Below are positions 48,124-56,495 of a DNA stretch of 57,490 nucleotides, piece by piece. The translations under genes were made by a program, and so were the position numbers. Position 1 is the stretch's first letter, and each line of letters begins with the position of its first letter. The notes beneath the pieces were generated by a model. The model did no database searches, was not told where the DNA came from, and worked only from the letters and a program-made list of their open reading frames with translations. Source of the stretch: Myxococcales bacterium (GTDB taxonomy: Bacteria; Myxococcota_A; Polyangia; Haliangiales; Haliangiaceae); contig CANKMW010000059.1 of the NCBI GenBank assembly GCA_947483555.1, forward strand, positions 1 through 57,490. Reading direction: 5' to 3'.

Positions 48124-48888
48124 TCACACCTCGGCGAAACGCGAGCCCAGTTTGTCTTTGACGATGAGGGTGCCGACCGGCTCCCCGCACACGACCCGCT
48201 TGATGTTGCCACGCTGGGTCATGTCGAACACGGTGATCGGCAGCTCGTTGTCGCGGCACAGCGCGAACGCGGTGGCGTCCATCACGCCGAGGTCCTGGCG
48301 CAGTGCATCGGTGTACGTGACCTGCTGGTAGCGACGCGCGTCGTCGTGCTTGCGCGGGTCCTTGTCGTAGACGCCGTCGACCTTGGTGGCCTTGAGCAAG
48401 ACCTCGGCGCCGATCTCCATCGCCCGCAGGGCCGCCGCGGTGTCGGTGGTGAAGAACGGATTGCCGGTGCCGGCACCGAAGATGACCACGCGCTCCTTCT
48501 CGAGGTGGCGCATGGCCCGCCGCCGGATGTACGGCTCGGCCAGCTGCGACATCGGGATGGCCGACTGCACCCGGGTCACCACGCCCAGACGCTCGATGGC
48601 GTCCTGCAGCGACACCGCGTTCATCACGGTCGCCAGCATGCCGACGTAGTCGGCGGAGGCGCGATCCATGCCCTTCGACGACTCCGACAGGCCGCGGAAG
48701 ATGTTGCCGCCGCCGACGACGATCGCGAGCTGCACGCCGAGGCGCGCGATCTCGGCGAGCTCCTCGGCGATCTGGCCGATGATCTCGGCGCTGATCCCGT
48801 AGCCCTGGGTGCCCATGAGGGCCTCACCGGACAGCTTGAGCAGCACCCGCTTGTACGCCGGGGTCGTCGATGGCGCGTCGGTACCCAT
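48124..48888 (-). CDS. pyrH: UMP kinase
   Basis: 254 residues. VLLKLSGEALMG, VVGGGNIFRG, DRASADYVGMLATVMNA, VIFGAGTGNPFFTTDTAAALRA, and VFDMTQRGNIKRVVCG are the PyrH/UridylateK motifs. Converts UMP to UDP with ATP; a hexameric amino-acid-kinase-fold enzyme. Followed by frr after 2 bases. Upstream lie two palindromic repeats that separate it from tsf. Confidence 0.97.
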   Translation of the reverse strand: MGTDAPSTTPAYKRVLLKLSGEALMGTQGYGISAEIIGQIAEELAEIARLGVQLAIVVGGGNIFRGLSESSKGMDRASADYVGMLATVMNAVSLQDAIERLGVVTRVQSAIPMSQLAEPYIRRRAMRHLEKERVVIFGAGTGNPFFTTDTAAALRAMEIGAEVLLKATKVDGVYDKDPRKHDDARRYQQVTYTDALRQDLGVMDATAFALCRDNELPITVFDMTQRGNIKRVVCGEPVGTLIVKDKLGSRFAEV

Positions 48889-48941
48889 GGCGGGCCGACG
48901 TTACTCGCCGCCGCCCCGGATGGCCAGCGCACCAGGCCGTT

Positions 48942-49085
48942 CCGTTCACCCTGAGCGAGCGAAGCGAGTCGAAGGGCCGACCAACTCAGCAGGACCCGAC
49001 GCCCTCGACTCGCCGTCCCGTGCGCCCTGAGCGAGCGAACCCTTCGACTCGCCGCTTCGCGGCTCGCTCAGGGTGAACGGGAAGG
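48942..49085. repeat. Cluster of palindromic repeats between pyrH and tsf
   Basis: Three copies: 48942-48976 (GTTCACCCTGAGCGAGCGAAG...), about 49001-49042 (CTCGACTCGCC and CCCTGAGCGAGCGAACC) and 49040-49085 (CCCTTCGACTCGCCGCTTCG to CTCAGGGTGAACGGG). Between co-oriented genes of a translation operon. They may attenuate or process the transcript. Confidence 0.85.
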
Positions 49086-49090
49086 GCCGA

Positions 49091-49747
<657 letters not shown>

Positions 49748-49750
49748 GGC

Positions 49751-50617
<867 letters not shown>

Positions 50618-50837
50618 GTCGTTCTCCATCGGTCCGTTGGGCCTCCGACTCCGTCACTGCCCGACGAGAACCCGCACACGCGGGCCACGGTCGCCAGGCT
50701 CAGGAGCCGTGGGAAGTTGGACGCGCGATCTACCACGCCCCGCCGCCGAAGCGGAAGGGGGACAGGCTCCGGGGTCCCAGGTAATCGTAATCGCTCGACT
50801 TTTAGACCCGAACGCGGCGCAGCTCATCGCCTCCAAA

Positions 50838-51230
50838 TCACAGCTTCTGCGCGCCTGGCAGCTTGCCCAGTTCCCGATCGAACGTTCCGAGCGGAACGTG
50901 GCCCGCCTTCTGAGCGACCGCGAGGATGAGGCAGTCGGAGAACCCGACCTTGGGTCGCTTGCGGTACTGGACCAGGGCGGTCTTGACCACGTCGGCATCC
51001 TGGACCACCAGGTCTTCGTGGTCCAACAGCATGTCGACGCCGAGAGCGATCTGCGCCGCGTTCACGTCGTAGACCGTGGCGAGGACCCAGACCGCCTCCA
51101 TCAGGACGAGATGCGAGATCCAGGCGCCAGGCTGGGCGCCAGTCCGGACGAAGGCCTCGGCCGCCGCGACCTGTTTCGGGTCGTCACGGGCCAGCAGGCG
51201 GACCAGCACGTTGGTGTCAACGGCGCGCAT
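50838..51230 (-). CDS. vapC: VapC-type PIN-domain toxin
   Basis: 130 residues. PIN fold with the acidic metal site: D5 (MRAVDTNVLVRLL), E45 (VLMEAVWVL), D99 (GFSDCLI) and D118 (TFDREL). Cuts tRNA or rRNA in VapBC systems. It overlaps vapB by 14 bases, so both are translated from the same message. Bases 50618-50837 between it and rpsB contain a short hairpin (CCCGC-ACAC-GCGGG at 50671-50684) and no clear gene. Confidence 0.9.
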   Translation of the reverse strand: MRAVDTNVLVRLLARDDPKQVAAAEAFVRTGAQPGAWISHLVLMEAVWVLATVYDVNAAQIALGVDMLLDHEDLVVQDADVVKTALVQYRKRPKVGFSDCLILAVAQKAGHVPLGTFDRELGKLPGAQKL

Positions 51231-51477
51231 ACCGGACCCGCAGCTGCTGCCGGATGCCTTCCCTGAGCTGCGCGAGGCTCCGCCGTCGGGGCTTCAGCGA
51301 GAACAGCACCCGATGGAGCTCCTCGCACGTGTGCCGGCCAGCCCGCCGGACGGTGATGCGACCGTCATCGGCATCCCACTCCAGGAGTGACCCCGAGACC
51401 AGCTCGAGACGCTTGCGGACCTCGGCCGGAACCGAGATCTGCCCCTGGGCGGTGAGCCTCGATTGGGCCAGTTTCAT
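51217..51477 (-). CDS. vapB: VapB-type antitoxin (AbrB/SpoVT fold)
   Basis: 86 residues. N-terminal swapped-hairpin DNA-binding domain (SRLTAQGQISVPAEVRKRLEL, ...GSLLEWDADDGRITVRR), C-terminal toxin-binding helix (CEELHRVLFSL, SLAQLREGIRQQLR). Binds VapC and its own promoter. A perfect palindrome lies right at its start codon (51485-51500), and the predicted transcript starts at or near the A of ATG. Confidence 0.88.
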   Translation of the reverse strand: MKLAQSRLTAQGQISVPAEVRKRLELVSGSLLEWDADDGRITVRRAGRHTCEELHRVLFSLKPRRRSLAQLREGIRQQLRVRYARR

Positions 51478-51483
51478 CCTGAA

Positions 51484-51512
51484 ACATTACCCTGGTAATG
51501 GACCGGGTGCAA
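51484..51512 (-). promoter_or_regulatory. vapBC promoter with overlapping operator
   Basis: Minus strand TTGCAC (51512-51507), 17-base spacer, TAATGT (51489-51484). The operator CATTACC-CT-GGTAATG, a perfect 7-bp inverted repeat at 51485-51500, covers the -10 region, a textbook site for VapBC autorepression. Predicted start near 51477 makes the vapB message leaderless. Confidence 0.7.
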
Positions 51513-51548
51513 GGAGCATGACTGGACACGATCGCGTCGCGAGCTTGC

Positions 51549-52237
51549 TCAGGTCCGAGATCTGCGTCGAGCCGGCCGACCACGCTTGAGGTCGTGCGCG
51601 ACCCATTCGCCCGCGTTGTCCTCGAACCACGCCTTCAGCTCGCGCCACTTGGCCGCGTCCATTCCGCGCGGCAGCGCGGCATCGCGCTCTGCATTCGCGA
51701 ACCAGGTCATCGCCCGCAGCACGTGGTAGGTGTCGGTCTCGGCGACTGCATACTTGCGCACTTGCGCAGGTAGTCGCGCAGGACGCCGGCCAGCGTGAGA
51801 CGCGTGGTGGTGAGAATTGCGTGGAGATCCCAGAAGTCGCGACGGATGCCGCGGCGGGCGATCGCCGCCGCCTTCATGACCGCCAGATCACGGAGACTGG
51901 CGACCTGCGATCCATCGGGCCCCTCGACCAGCGGAGCCACCCGTCGGTACGGGTAGCGCACGACATCGATCGCCGCGCGCTGCAATCGCAACGAGAGCGC
52001 CACGTCGGTCTGATAGACGACGGTGGCCGAAAGCTCGCGCACGGCCACCATCCGGATGGCATCGAGGTCCATCTTCGGCGTGCGCGAGAACAGATCGAGA
52101 TCCATGGACCGACGGTGGCCCAGGTGCCACGCGATCCCGACGCCACCGGCAAGGTAGACGTCGTCCAGCAGGTTGACCGATCTCAGTCGATCCAGGGCGC
52201 GATGCTGCGCAGCCGTGAGCGGCGCGACGTCGCCCAT
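51549..52237 (-). pseudogene. AbiEii-like nucleotidyltransferase toxin, frameshifted
   Basis: Starts at ATG 52237. The N-terminal two thirds has the NTase motif YLAGGVGIAWHLGHRRSMDLDLFS (G-G ... D-L-D) and VARRGIRRDFWDLHAI, as in AbiEii/AbiGii-type toxins. At 51753-51768 the 8-base unit CTTGCGCA is present twice in tandem; removing one copy restores one reading frame from LRDYLRK into YAVAETDTYHVLRAMTWF...EWVAHDLKRGR and a stop at 51549 (681 bases, 227 codons). As it stands the product ends early at 51707 with an unrelated tail CASMQSPRPTP. Either a pseudogene or a slippage-switched gene. Confidence 0.75.
51753..51768. repeat. 8-base tandem duplication causing the frameshift
   Basis: CTTGCGCA CTTGCGCA. 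The frames before and after it join perfectly if one unit is removed. Confidence 0.85.
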
Positions 52238-52512
52238 CGCTCGTCGCGAGCCTTGAAGACGTGACGCCACAGGGTGATCGTCCTTGGAGAGATCGTGGGG
52301 TCTCCCTCCTTCCGGAAAAAGTGATGGAGGCGTTCGAGACCATATCGACGCACGCACCACCGAACATCGACCATTCGTCCGTGCTCGAGCACGCGGGCCA
52401 GGATGAGCCTCACGTCTCGGTCCGCATCGAGGTCCCGCGTGTCGAGGTCCGGGAACAACCACGCCAGGGTCGCCGGGACGCGCCGGGTTCGGTGCTGCGG
52501 GCGCTGCCCCAT
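52183..52512 (-). CDS. DUF6922-like protein, partner of the nucleotidyltransferase
   Basis: 109 residues, ATG 52512, 9 bases after the histidine kinase stop. FPDLDTRDLDADRDVRLILARVLEHGRMVDVRWCVRRYGLERL resembles the DUF6922 pattern (W-D...LD....IIERVLEYG...I.WL...YG...I), usually found next to AbiEii-type nucleotidyltransferases as the presumed antitoxin. It overlaps its neighbour by 55 bases. Family placement is from pattern only. Confidence 0.6.
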   Translation of the reverse strand: MGQRPQHRTRRVPATLAWLFPDLDTRDLDADRDVRLILARVLEHGRMVDVRWCVRRYGLERLHHFFRKEGDPTISPRTITLWRHVFKARDERWATSRRSRLRSIAPWID

Positions 52513-52521
52513 CGCGAGGCA

Positions 52522-53676
52522 TCATGCCACAGCGGCCGGCGACGCGGGCGCCGCCGCCATCGCCACCGTCACCGTCACCGTGAATCCCGCCCGGGCGCCG
52601 CCGCCAGGTCGATCGTCGAGCCAGGCGCGACCGCCGTGGGCGGCGGCGATGCGCGCCACCAGCGCCAGGCCGAGGCCGAGGCCGCCCGCGGCGCCGGTAT
52701 CGACCACGTTGCCGCCGTCGCTGGGCCGGGCGCCGCGCTCGAACGGCGCGAAGATCCGGACCCGGTCGCCGGCCGCGACCCCCGGTCCGGCATCGTCGAC
52801 CTCCACCGCCACGTCATCGCCGCGCCGCTCGACGCGAACGGCGACCGCGCCGCCGCCGTGCGCCTGCGCGTTCTCGAGCAGGTTGGCGAGCGCGCGCCGC
52901 ACCAGCGTCGGATCGACCGCCGCCGCGCAGTCGCCCTCGACCGCCAGCCGCTCCGGCGCCACGCCGGCCCGCTCGACCGCGCCGACCGCCAGCGCGCCGA
53001 CGTCCGCCACCCGCCGGTCGATGGTCGCGAAGTCGAGCCGCGAGCTGGCCAGCAACCGATCGACCAGGCGGTCCACGTCCAGCACCTCGCGCTCGAGCTC
53101 ATCGATCAGCGCCAGCGACGGTCCACCGGGCGCGTCGCGCGCGGTCTCGAGCAGCACCCGGACGTGGCCGAGCGGCGTGCGCAGCTCGTGCGACACCGCC
53201 GCCAGCAGCGCGCGCTGATCGGCGAGCTGCTTCTCGAGGCGCGCCGCCATGTCGTTGATCGCCTCGGCGAGCAGCACCAGCTCGCCGCGCTGGTGCCGCA
53301 CCGGGATGCGCGTCGACAGATCGCCGGCGCCGATCTTCCTGGCCGCGTCGACCACGACCAGCAGCGGCCGGGTCAGCCGAAACGCGATGGCGCCCGAGGC
53401 CATCCAAAGCACGGCCAGCGTGGCCGCGTACGCCCACCATTTGCCGCCGCTCATCGTGTGCGCGAGGTGCCCGGCGCCGACGCCCAGGCCGAGCGTGACG
53501 CCGAACCACAGGAACAGCCGCCGCCGCAGCTTCCAGTGCAGCCGCCACTCGGCGACCCCGTGCCAGCCGTGGTGCCGCCACGGCGGACCGTGATGATGAT
53601 GGTGGCGCTGGCGCTCGCGCTGGCCGTGCCGGTCACCGCTCGCCGGTTCACCCGCCCGCTCGCGCGACCGGCCCAT
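52522..53676 (-). CDS. Sensor histidine kinase with His-rich N-terminus
   Basis: 384 residues from ATG 53676, overlapping the regulator stop as TGATG. Order: a basic and His-rich N-terminus (RHHHHHGPPWRHHGWHG, about 24-40), two membrane helices (about 54-72 and 80-98) with a loop of only about 8 residues, HAMP (about 100-150), HisKA with phospho-acceptor H163 (AVSHELRTPLGH), N-box LANLLENAQAHGG, DDAGPGV, FERG, GGLGLGLALV. No periplasmic sensor domain, so it probably senses in or near the membrane. It is paired with the OmpR-type regulator just upstream. Confidence 0.9.
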   Translation of the reverse strand: MGRSRERAGEPASGDRHGQRERQRHHHHHGPPWRHHGWHGVAEWRLHWKLRRRLFLWFGVTLGLGVGAGHLAHTMSGGKWWAYAATLAVLWMASGAIAFRLTRPLLVVVDAARKIGAGDLSTRIPVRHQRGELVLLAEAINDMAARLEKQLADQRALLAAVSHELRTPLGHVRVLLETARDAPGGPSLALIDELEREVLDVDRLVDRLLASSRLDFATIDRRVADVGALAVGAVERAGVAPERLAVEGDCAAAVDPTLVRRALANLLENAQAHGGGAVAVRVERRGDDVAVEVDDAGPGVAAGDRVRIFAPFERGARPSDGGNVVDTGAAGGLGLGLALVARIAAAHGGRAWLDDRPGGGARAGFTVTVTVAMAAAPASPAAVA

Positions 53677-54389
53677 CACCCTGGGTCCTTGGCCAGCACG
53701 TACCCGACGCCGCGCACCGTCTTGATGCGCGCGCCGTCGTCGTCGCCGAGCTTCTTGCGCAGCCGCGAGATGTGGACGTCGACGGCGCGCTCGCTGACCA
53801 CGGTGTCGTCGCGCCCGGCCAGCTCGAGCAGCGCGGCGCGCGGCACCACGCGTCCGGCGCGCCGCACCAGCGCCGCCAGCACGTCCAGCTCGAGCCCGGT
53901 CAGCTCGACCGCGCGGCCGTCGACCCACGCCTGGCGGGCGCCGACGTCGACCTCGATCCCGGCGGCGGACACCCGCTCGGCCGCCGACGCTGGGTGGGTG
54001 CGGCGCAGCACCGCGCGCACCCGCGCCAGCAGCTCGCGCGGCGAGAACGGCTTGGCGACGTAGTCGTCGGCGCCCAGCTCGAGCCCGACCACGCGATCGG
54101 CCTCGTCGCCGCGCGCGGTCAGCATGATCACCGGCACCGCGTGCCGGACCCGCAGCCGGCGCAACGTCTCGAGCCCGTCGATGCCGGGCATCATCACGTC
54201 GAGCAGCACGGCGTCGAAGCCACCGCCGACCGCCGCCAGCCCGGCCTCGCCGCTCGCCGCCTGCTCGAGCGCGACACCCTGCGGCCCGAGGTAGCCGCGC
54301 AACAGCTCGCCGAGCCGCAGGTCGTCGTCGATGAGCAAGATCCGGATGGACACCGCGCCCGCCATCGTACCGTGGGCCCGCATCGTCAT
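53676..54389 (-). CDS. OmpR-family response regulator
   Basis: 237 residues from ATG 54389, preceded by GGTGAGGA; an ATG at 54365 is possible. Receiver (ILLIDDDLRLGELL, VLLDVMMPGIDG with phospho-Asp, VIMLTARGDE, DYVAKPFSPRELL) and a winged-helix output domain (VELTGLELDVLAALVRRAG, VVSERAVDVHISRLRKKLGDD, IKTVRGVGYVLA). Acts on promoters when phosphorylated by the kinase at 52522. CpxR/KdpE-like in layout. Targets unknown, but the His-rich protein at 55388 is an obvious candidate. Confidence 0.93.
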   Translation of the reverse strand: MTMRAHGTMAGAVSIRILLIDDDLRLGELLRGYLGPQGVALEQAASGEAGLAAVGGGFDAVLLDVMMPGIDGLETLRRLRVRHAVPVIMLTARGDEADRVVGLELGADDYVAKPFSPRELLARVRAVLRRTHPASAAERVSAAGIEVDVGARQAWVDGRAVELTGLELDVLAALVRRAGRVVPRAALLELAGRDDTVVSERAVDVHISRLRKKLGDDDGARIKTVRGVGYVLAKDPG

Positions 54390-54501
54390 CTCGTCGTCCT
54401 CACCCACCATCGTGCGGCCGTCGTGTTGCGGCGCCGCGGGCCGGCCGTGAAGAAGTGTTGCGGGCCCGGCGGCCGGGCCACCGTGGCCGGCTGAGCAGCC
54501 G

Positions 54502-54900
54502 TCAAGACTCCGCACGATCGACGACGATACGACCTTCCGTGGAGCGGATCTCGTAGTTGAACTGCCTGAGAAAACTCAGCCCAAGGACGCCATCGATCCC
54601 GTAGCCGTCGGGCAGATCGTGGGCATGGATCCGGCATCCCGCCGCGCTGAAGCCGAGGGCTGCGAACCGTTCGACGCGGATCATGTAGCCGCGCTCGTCG
54701 CCGATCGCCGATCGAATCACGGTGATCTGCTCGCCGTCTCGCGCACTGTAGCCGACGTCGTCGAGCACGTCCGGCACGACCAAGGTCTCGGTGGAGCCGG
54801 TATCCAGCGCGAACGTCAGTCTCGCGTCGGTGCGAGGCCCCCAGATCTGGACGGCGACGTAGATCAGGTCGCGCGCCGGATCGAAGCGAGTGACCTTCAC
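54502..54900 (-). CDS. Retropepsin-like aspartic protease, small
   Basis: 132 residues, GTG 54900 overlapping the upstream stop as GTGA. The single aspartic site LTFALDTGSTETLVVP (D-T-G-S) and GYGIDGVLGLSFLRQFNYEI (flap and second half) show a retropepsin-type half protease, which works as a homodimer. No signal peptide, so cytoplasmic. Paired with the 93-residue gene before it. The substrate is unknown. Its 3' end is 113 bases from the response regulator. Confidence 0.75.
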   Translation of the reverse strand: MKVTRFDPARDLIYVAVQIWGPRTDARLTFALDTGSTETLVVPDVLDDVGYSARDGEQITVIRSAIGDERGYMIRVERFAALGFSAAGCRIHAHDLPDGYGIDGVLGLSFLRQFNYEIRSTEGRIVVDRAES

Positions 54901-55178
54901 GGCAAGACGTGATGGGGCAGAGGAACGCGGATCGGGCCGGTGAAGAAGTGACCGATCGACGGGTATCGATCCCGCCATGGCCGCGCCTGCTCGAACGACT
55001 CCCTGCGCGCCTTGCCGTGTCCGATGACACGCGCGGTGCCGAATGAGAAGTCCGTGTCGTTGACCCAGTCGATCTCGGCAAGGCACACCCACTCGTCCGG
55101 ATAGCGCTCGCAGATCGTCTGCCACGTGATCGGCTCGGAGATCGCGGCCGGGAGCTGCGCTCGATTGCGGGTAGCCAT
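54897..55178 (-). CDS. Small protein paired with retropepsin (hypothetical)
   Basis: 93 residues from ATG 55178. The central segment YPDEWVCLAEIDW..DTDFSFGTARVIGHGKARRESFEQARPW recalls the short DUF5678-like pattern (W-V-x-x-x-x...G...G.G), suggesting a small beta-alpha unit. Ends in the GTGA overlap with the retropepsin gene, so the two are translated together. Could be substrate, inhibitor or adaptor of the protease. Confidence is for the gene, not the function. Confidence 0.65.
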   Translation of the reverse strand: MATRNRAQLPAAISEPITWQTICERYPDEWVCLAEIDWVNDTDFSFGTARVIGHGKARRESFEQARPWRDRYPSIGHFFTGPIRVPLPHHVLP

Positions 55179-55275
55179 TCGACCAGCGTGTGGACTCCGG
55201 CGGCGGGGTGTCAACTTTTCGATCGGCGGCACGAAACGGACCCACAGCAACCGTCGTGCCTCGCGCAAGTCCGCG

Positions 55276-55318
55276 TCCGGACGTACGCCATGTCCGGGTT
55301 CCGGACGTCACGTCCGGA
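55276..55318. promoter_or_regulatory. Candidate operator, TCCGGACG repeats
   Basis: A perfect 8-bp inverted repeat TCCGGACG-TCA-CGTCCGGA (55300-55318) and one more direct copy of TCCGGACG at 55276-55283, in the 209-base gap between the His-rich gene end and the retropepsin pair start. A -35-like TTGACA lies nearer the pair, without a clear -10. Confidence 0.4.
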
Positions 55319-55387
55319 TCTCGTGCCACCGTGGCCGGCCCGCCGTCGGATTGCGGCGCCCCGCGGCCGGGCTGCCGCAGCCATCGG

Positions 55388-55966
55388 CTACCGGTACGGC
55401 CCCTCGCCGGCTCCGCCGCCTCGGCCGCCGCGCCCGCCGGGCCCGCCGCGCACCAGCTCGATCAGCCGCGCACGCTGCCGGTCATCGAGCGCAGCGTGCA
55501 CGCGCTCGAGCGCCGCGCTGAGGCCGGCGCGCAGCTCGACCAGCCGCTGATCGTGGCGGGTGAACATCGCCATCAGCGCCGCGCGGTCGAGCTCCGGCCC
55601 GGCGATGGCGCGGGCGAGGTCATCGCGGGTCGCGTCGCGCTCGCCGCGCATGCTGCGGAGCTGATCGACCAACCCGCGCAGCTCCTCGCGGACGAGCCGT
55701 TCCTGAGCCGGGGTGCAATCCAGCTCCTGGAGCAGCCGGTGCTCCATGGCGCGTCGCCCCCAGAACCGCCAGGCGCCGCCCCGGCCATGGCGGCCGTGAG
55801 AATGGCCCGGCCCATGCCACCCCCTGCCTGTTTCTGCGCCGTCGTGCCACCCACCGTGCCAGGGATCGCCACACCCTGCCATGGCGTGACGGTGGTGACG
55901 GTGACGGTGGTGCTTCGCGATGACGAGCCCGGCGACGGCCGCGGCTCCGATCAGAATTCCGAACAT
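55388..55966 (-). CDS. His-rich Spy/ZraP-like periplasmic metal-binding protein
   Basis: 192 residues, ATG 55966 after a strong AAGGAGG. A hydrophobic start (FGILIGAAAVAGLVIA) is followed by a remarkable His-rich stretch (KHHRHRHHRHAM, GWHDGAETGRGWHGPGHSHGRHGRGG, residues about 18-63) and then a helical domain with REELRGLVDQLRSMRGERDATRDDLARAI, ALMAMFTRHDQRLVELRAGL and ALDDRQRARLIELV, the LTxxQ-type alpha hairpin of Spy/CpxP/ZraP proteins. Such proteins sit in the periplasm and bind metals or chaperone. A Gly-rich tail ends it. It may feed the nearby His-rich sensor kinase. Confidence 0.82.
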   Translation of the reverse strand: MFGILIGAAAVAGLVIAKHHRHRHHRHAMAGCGDPWHGGWHDGAETGRGWHGPGHSHGRHGRGGAWRFWGRRAMEHRLLQELDCTPAQERLVREELRGLVDQLRSMRGERDATRDDLARAIAGPELDRAALMAMFTRHDQRLVELRAGLSAALERVHAALDDRQRARLIELVRGGPGGRGGRGGGAGEGPYR

Positions 55967-55986
55967 GTGTGCCTCCTTTGGCGTCA

Positions 55987-56033
55987 CATCCAGGCTGGGC
56001 CCTCTCTGTTGCTGGAGGCAGGGAGGCTGGATG
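55987..56033. promoter_or_regulatory. Inverted repeat between divergent genes
   Basis: CATCCAG (55987-55993) and CTGGATG (56027-56033), separated by 33 bases with further imperfect matches, lie just upstream of the His-rich gene. A possible binding site of the OmpR-type regulator or a leader stem. Confidence 0.3.
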
Positions 56034-56146
56034 ACGAAGTGTTGCAGCGACACCGGCCGGGAGTGGACACCCGTCACACCCGGGGTTCTCGCACCTTGCG
56101 CCGGCGTCGGGCCTCGCCGTATTCTCGGACCGTCCTTGGGGGGACC

Positions 56147-56473
56147 ATGAGACGCACCACCCTCGCGTGCATGTTGTCGATCGCCGCGCTCGCGGCGTGC
56201 GGCAACGTCAGACAGAATCCGGACGCGCCGCCTGGCATTGACGCACAGGCGATCGACGCCGACACGCCGATCATCGACGCCGGCATCGACTCGGCCGTCG
56301 ATGCGTCGCCCGATGCACCATCGCCGCCCGCCGGCCAGGACCTCGGGGCGGCCGCCGGCCGCGTCACCGGGGCGACGTTCACGATGGACGTCCAGCTCGG
56401 CCACCCCATCGGTCAGCAACAGATCCAGGGCAGCACGTATCGCCTCGAAGCGAACACGCCCATCAAGCCTTGA
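56147..56473 (+). CDS. Small Asp-rich lipoprotein
   Basis: 108 residues, ATG 56147 after GGGGGGACC. Signal and lipobox LAAC (C18), then an acidic linker built of D-A-x (DAPPGIDAQAIDADTPIIDA, AVDASPDAPSPPAG), typical of myxobacterial surface lipoproteins, and a short beta region (GRVTGATFTMDVQLGHPIG). Likely outer-membrane anchored; no function recognised. Followed after 22 bases by the repeat protein. Confidence 0.75.
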   Translation: MRRTTLACMLSIAALAACGNVRQNPDAPPGIDAQAIDADTPIIDAGIDSAVDASPDAPSPPAGQDLGAAAGRVTGATFTMDVQLGHPIGQQQIQGSTYRLEANTPIKP

Positions 56474-56495
56474 TCGCGATCAGGAGACAAACCAG

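Noticed and set aside
55190..56146. Long plus-strand frame joined to the small lipoprotein
   Set aside because: Antisense to the His-rich gene; the lipoprotein signal peptide begins at 56147.
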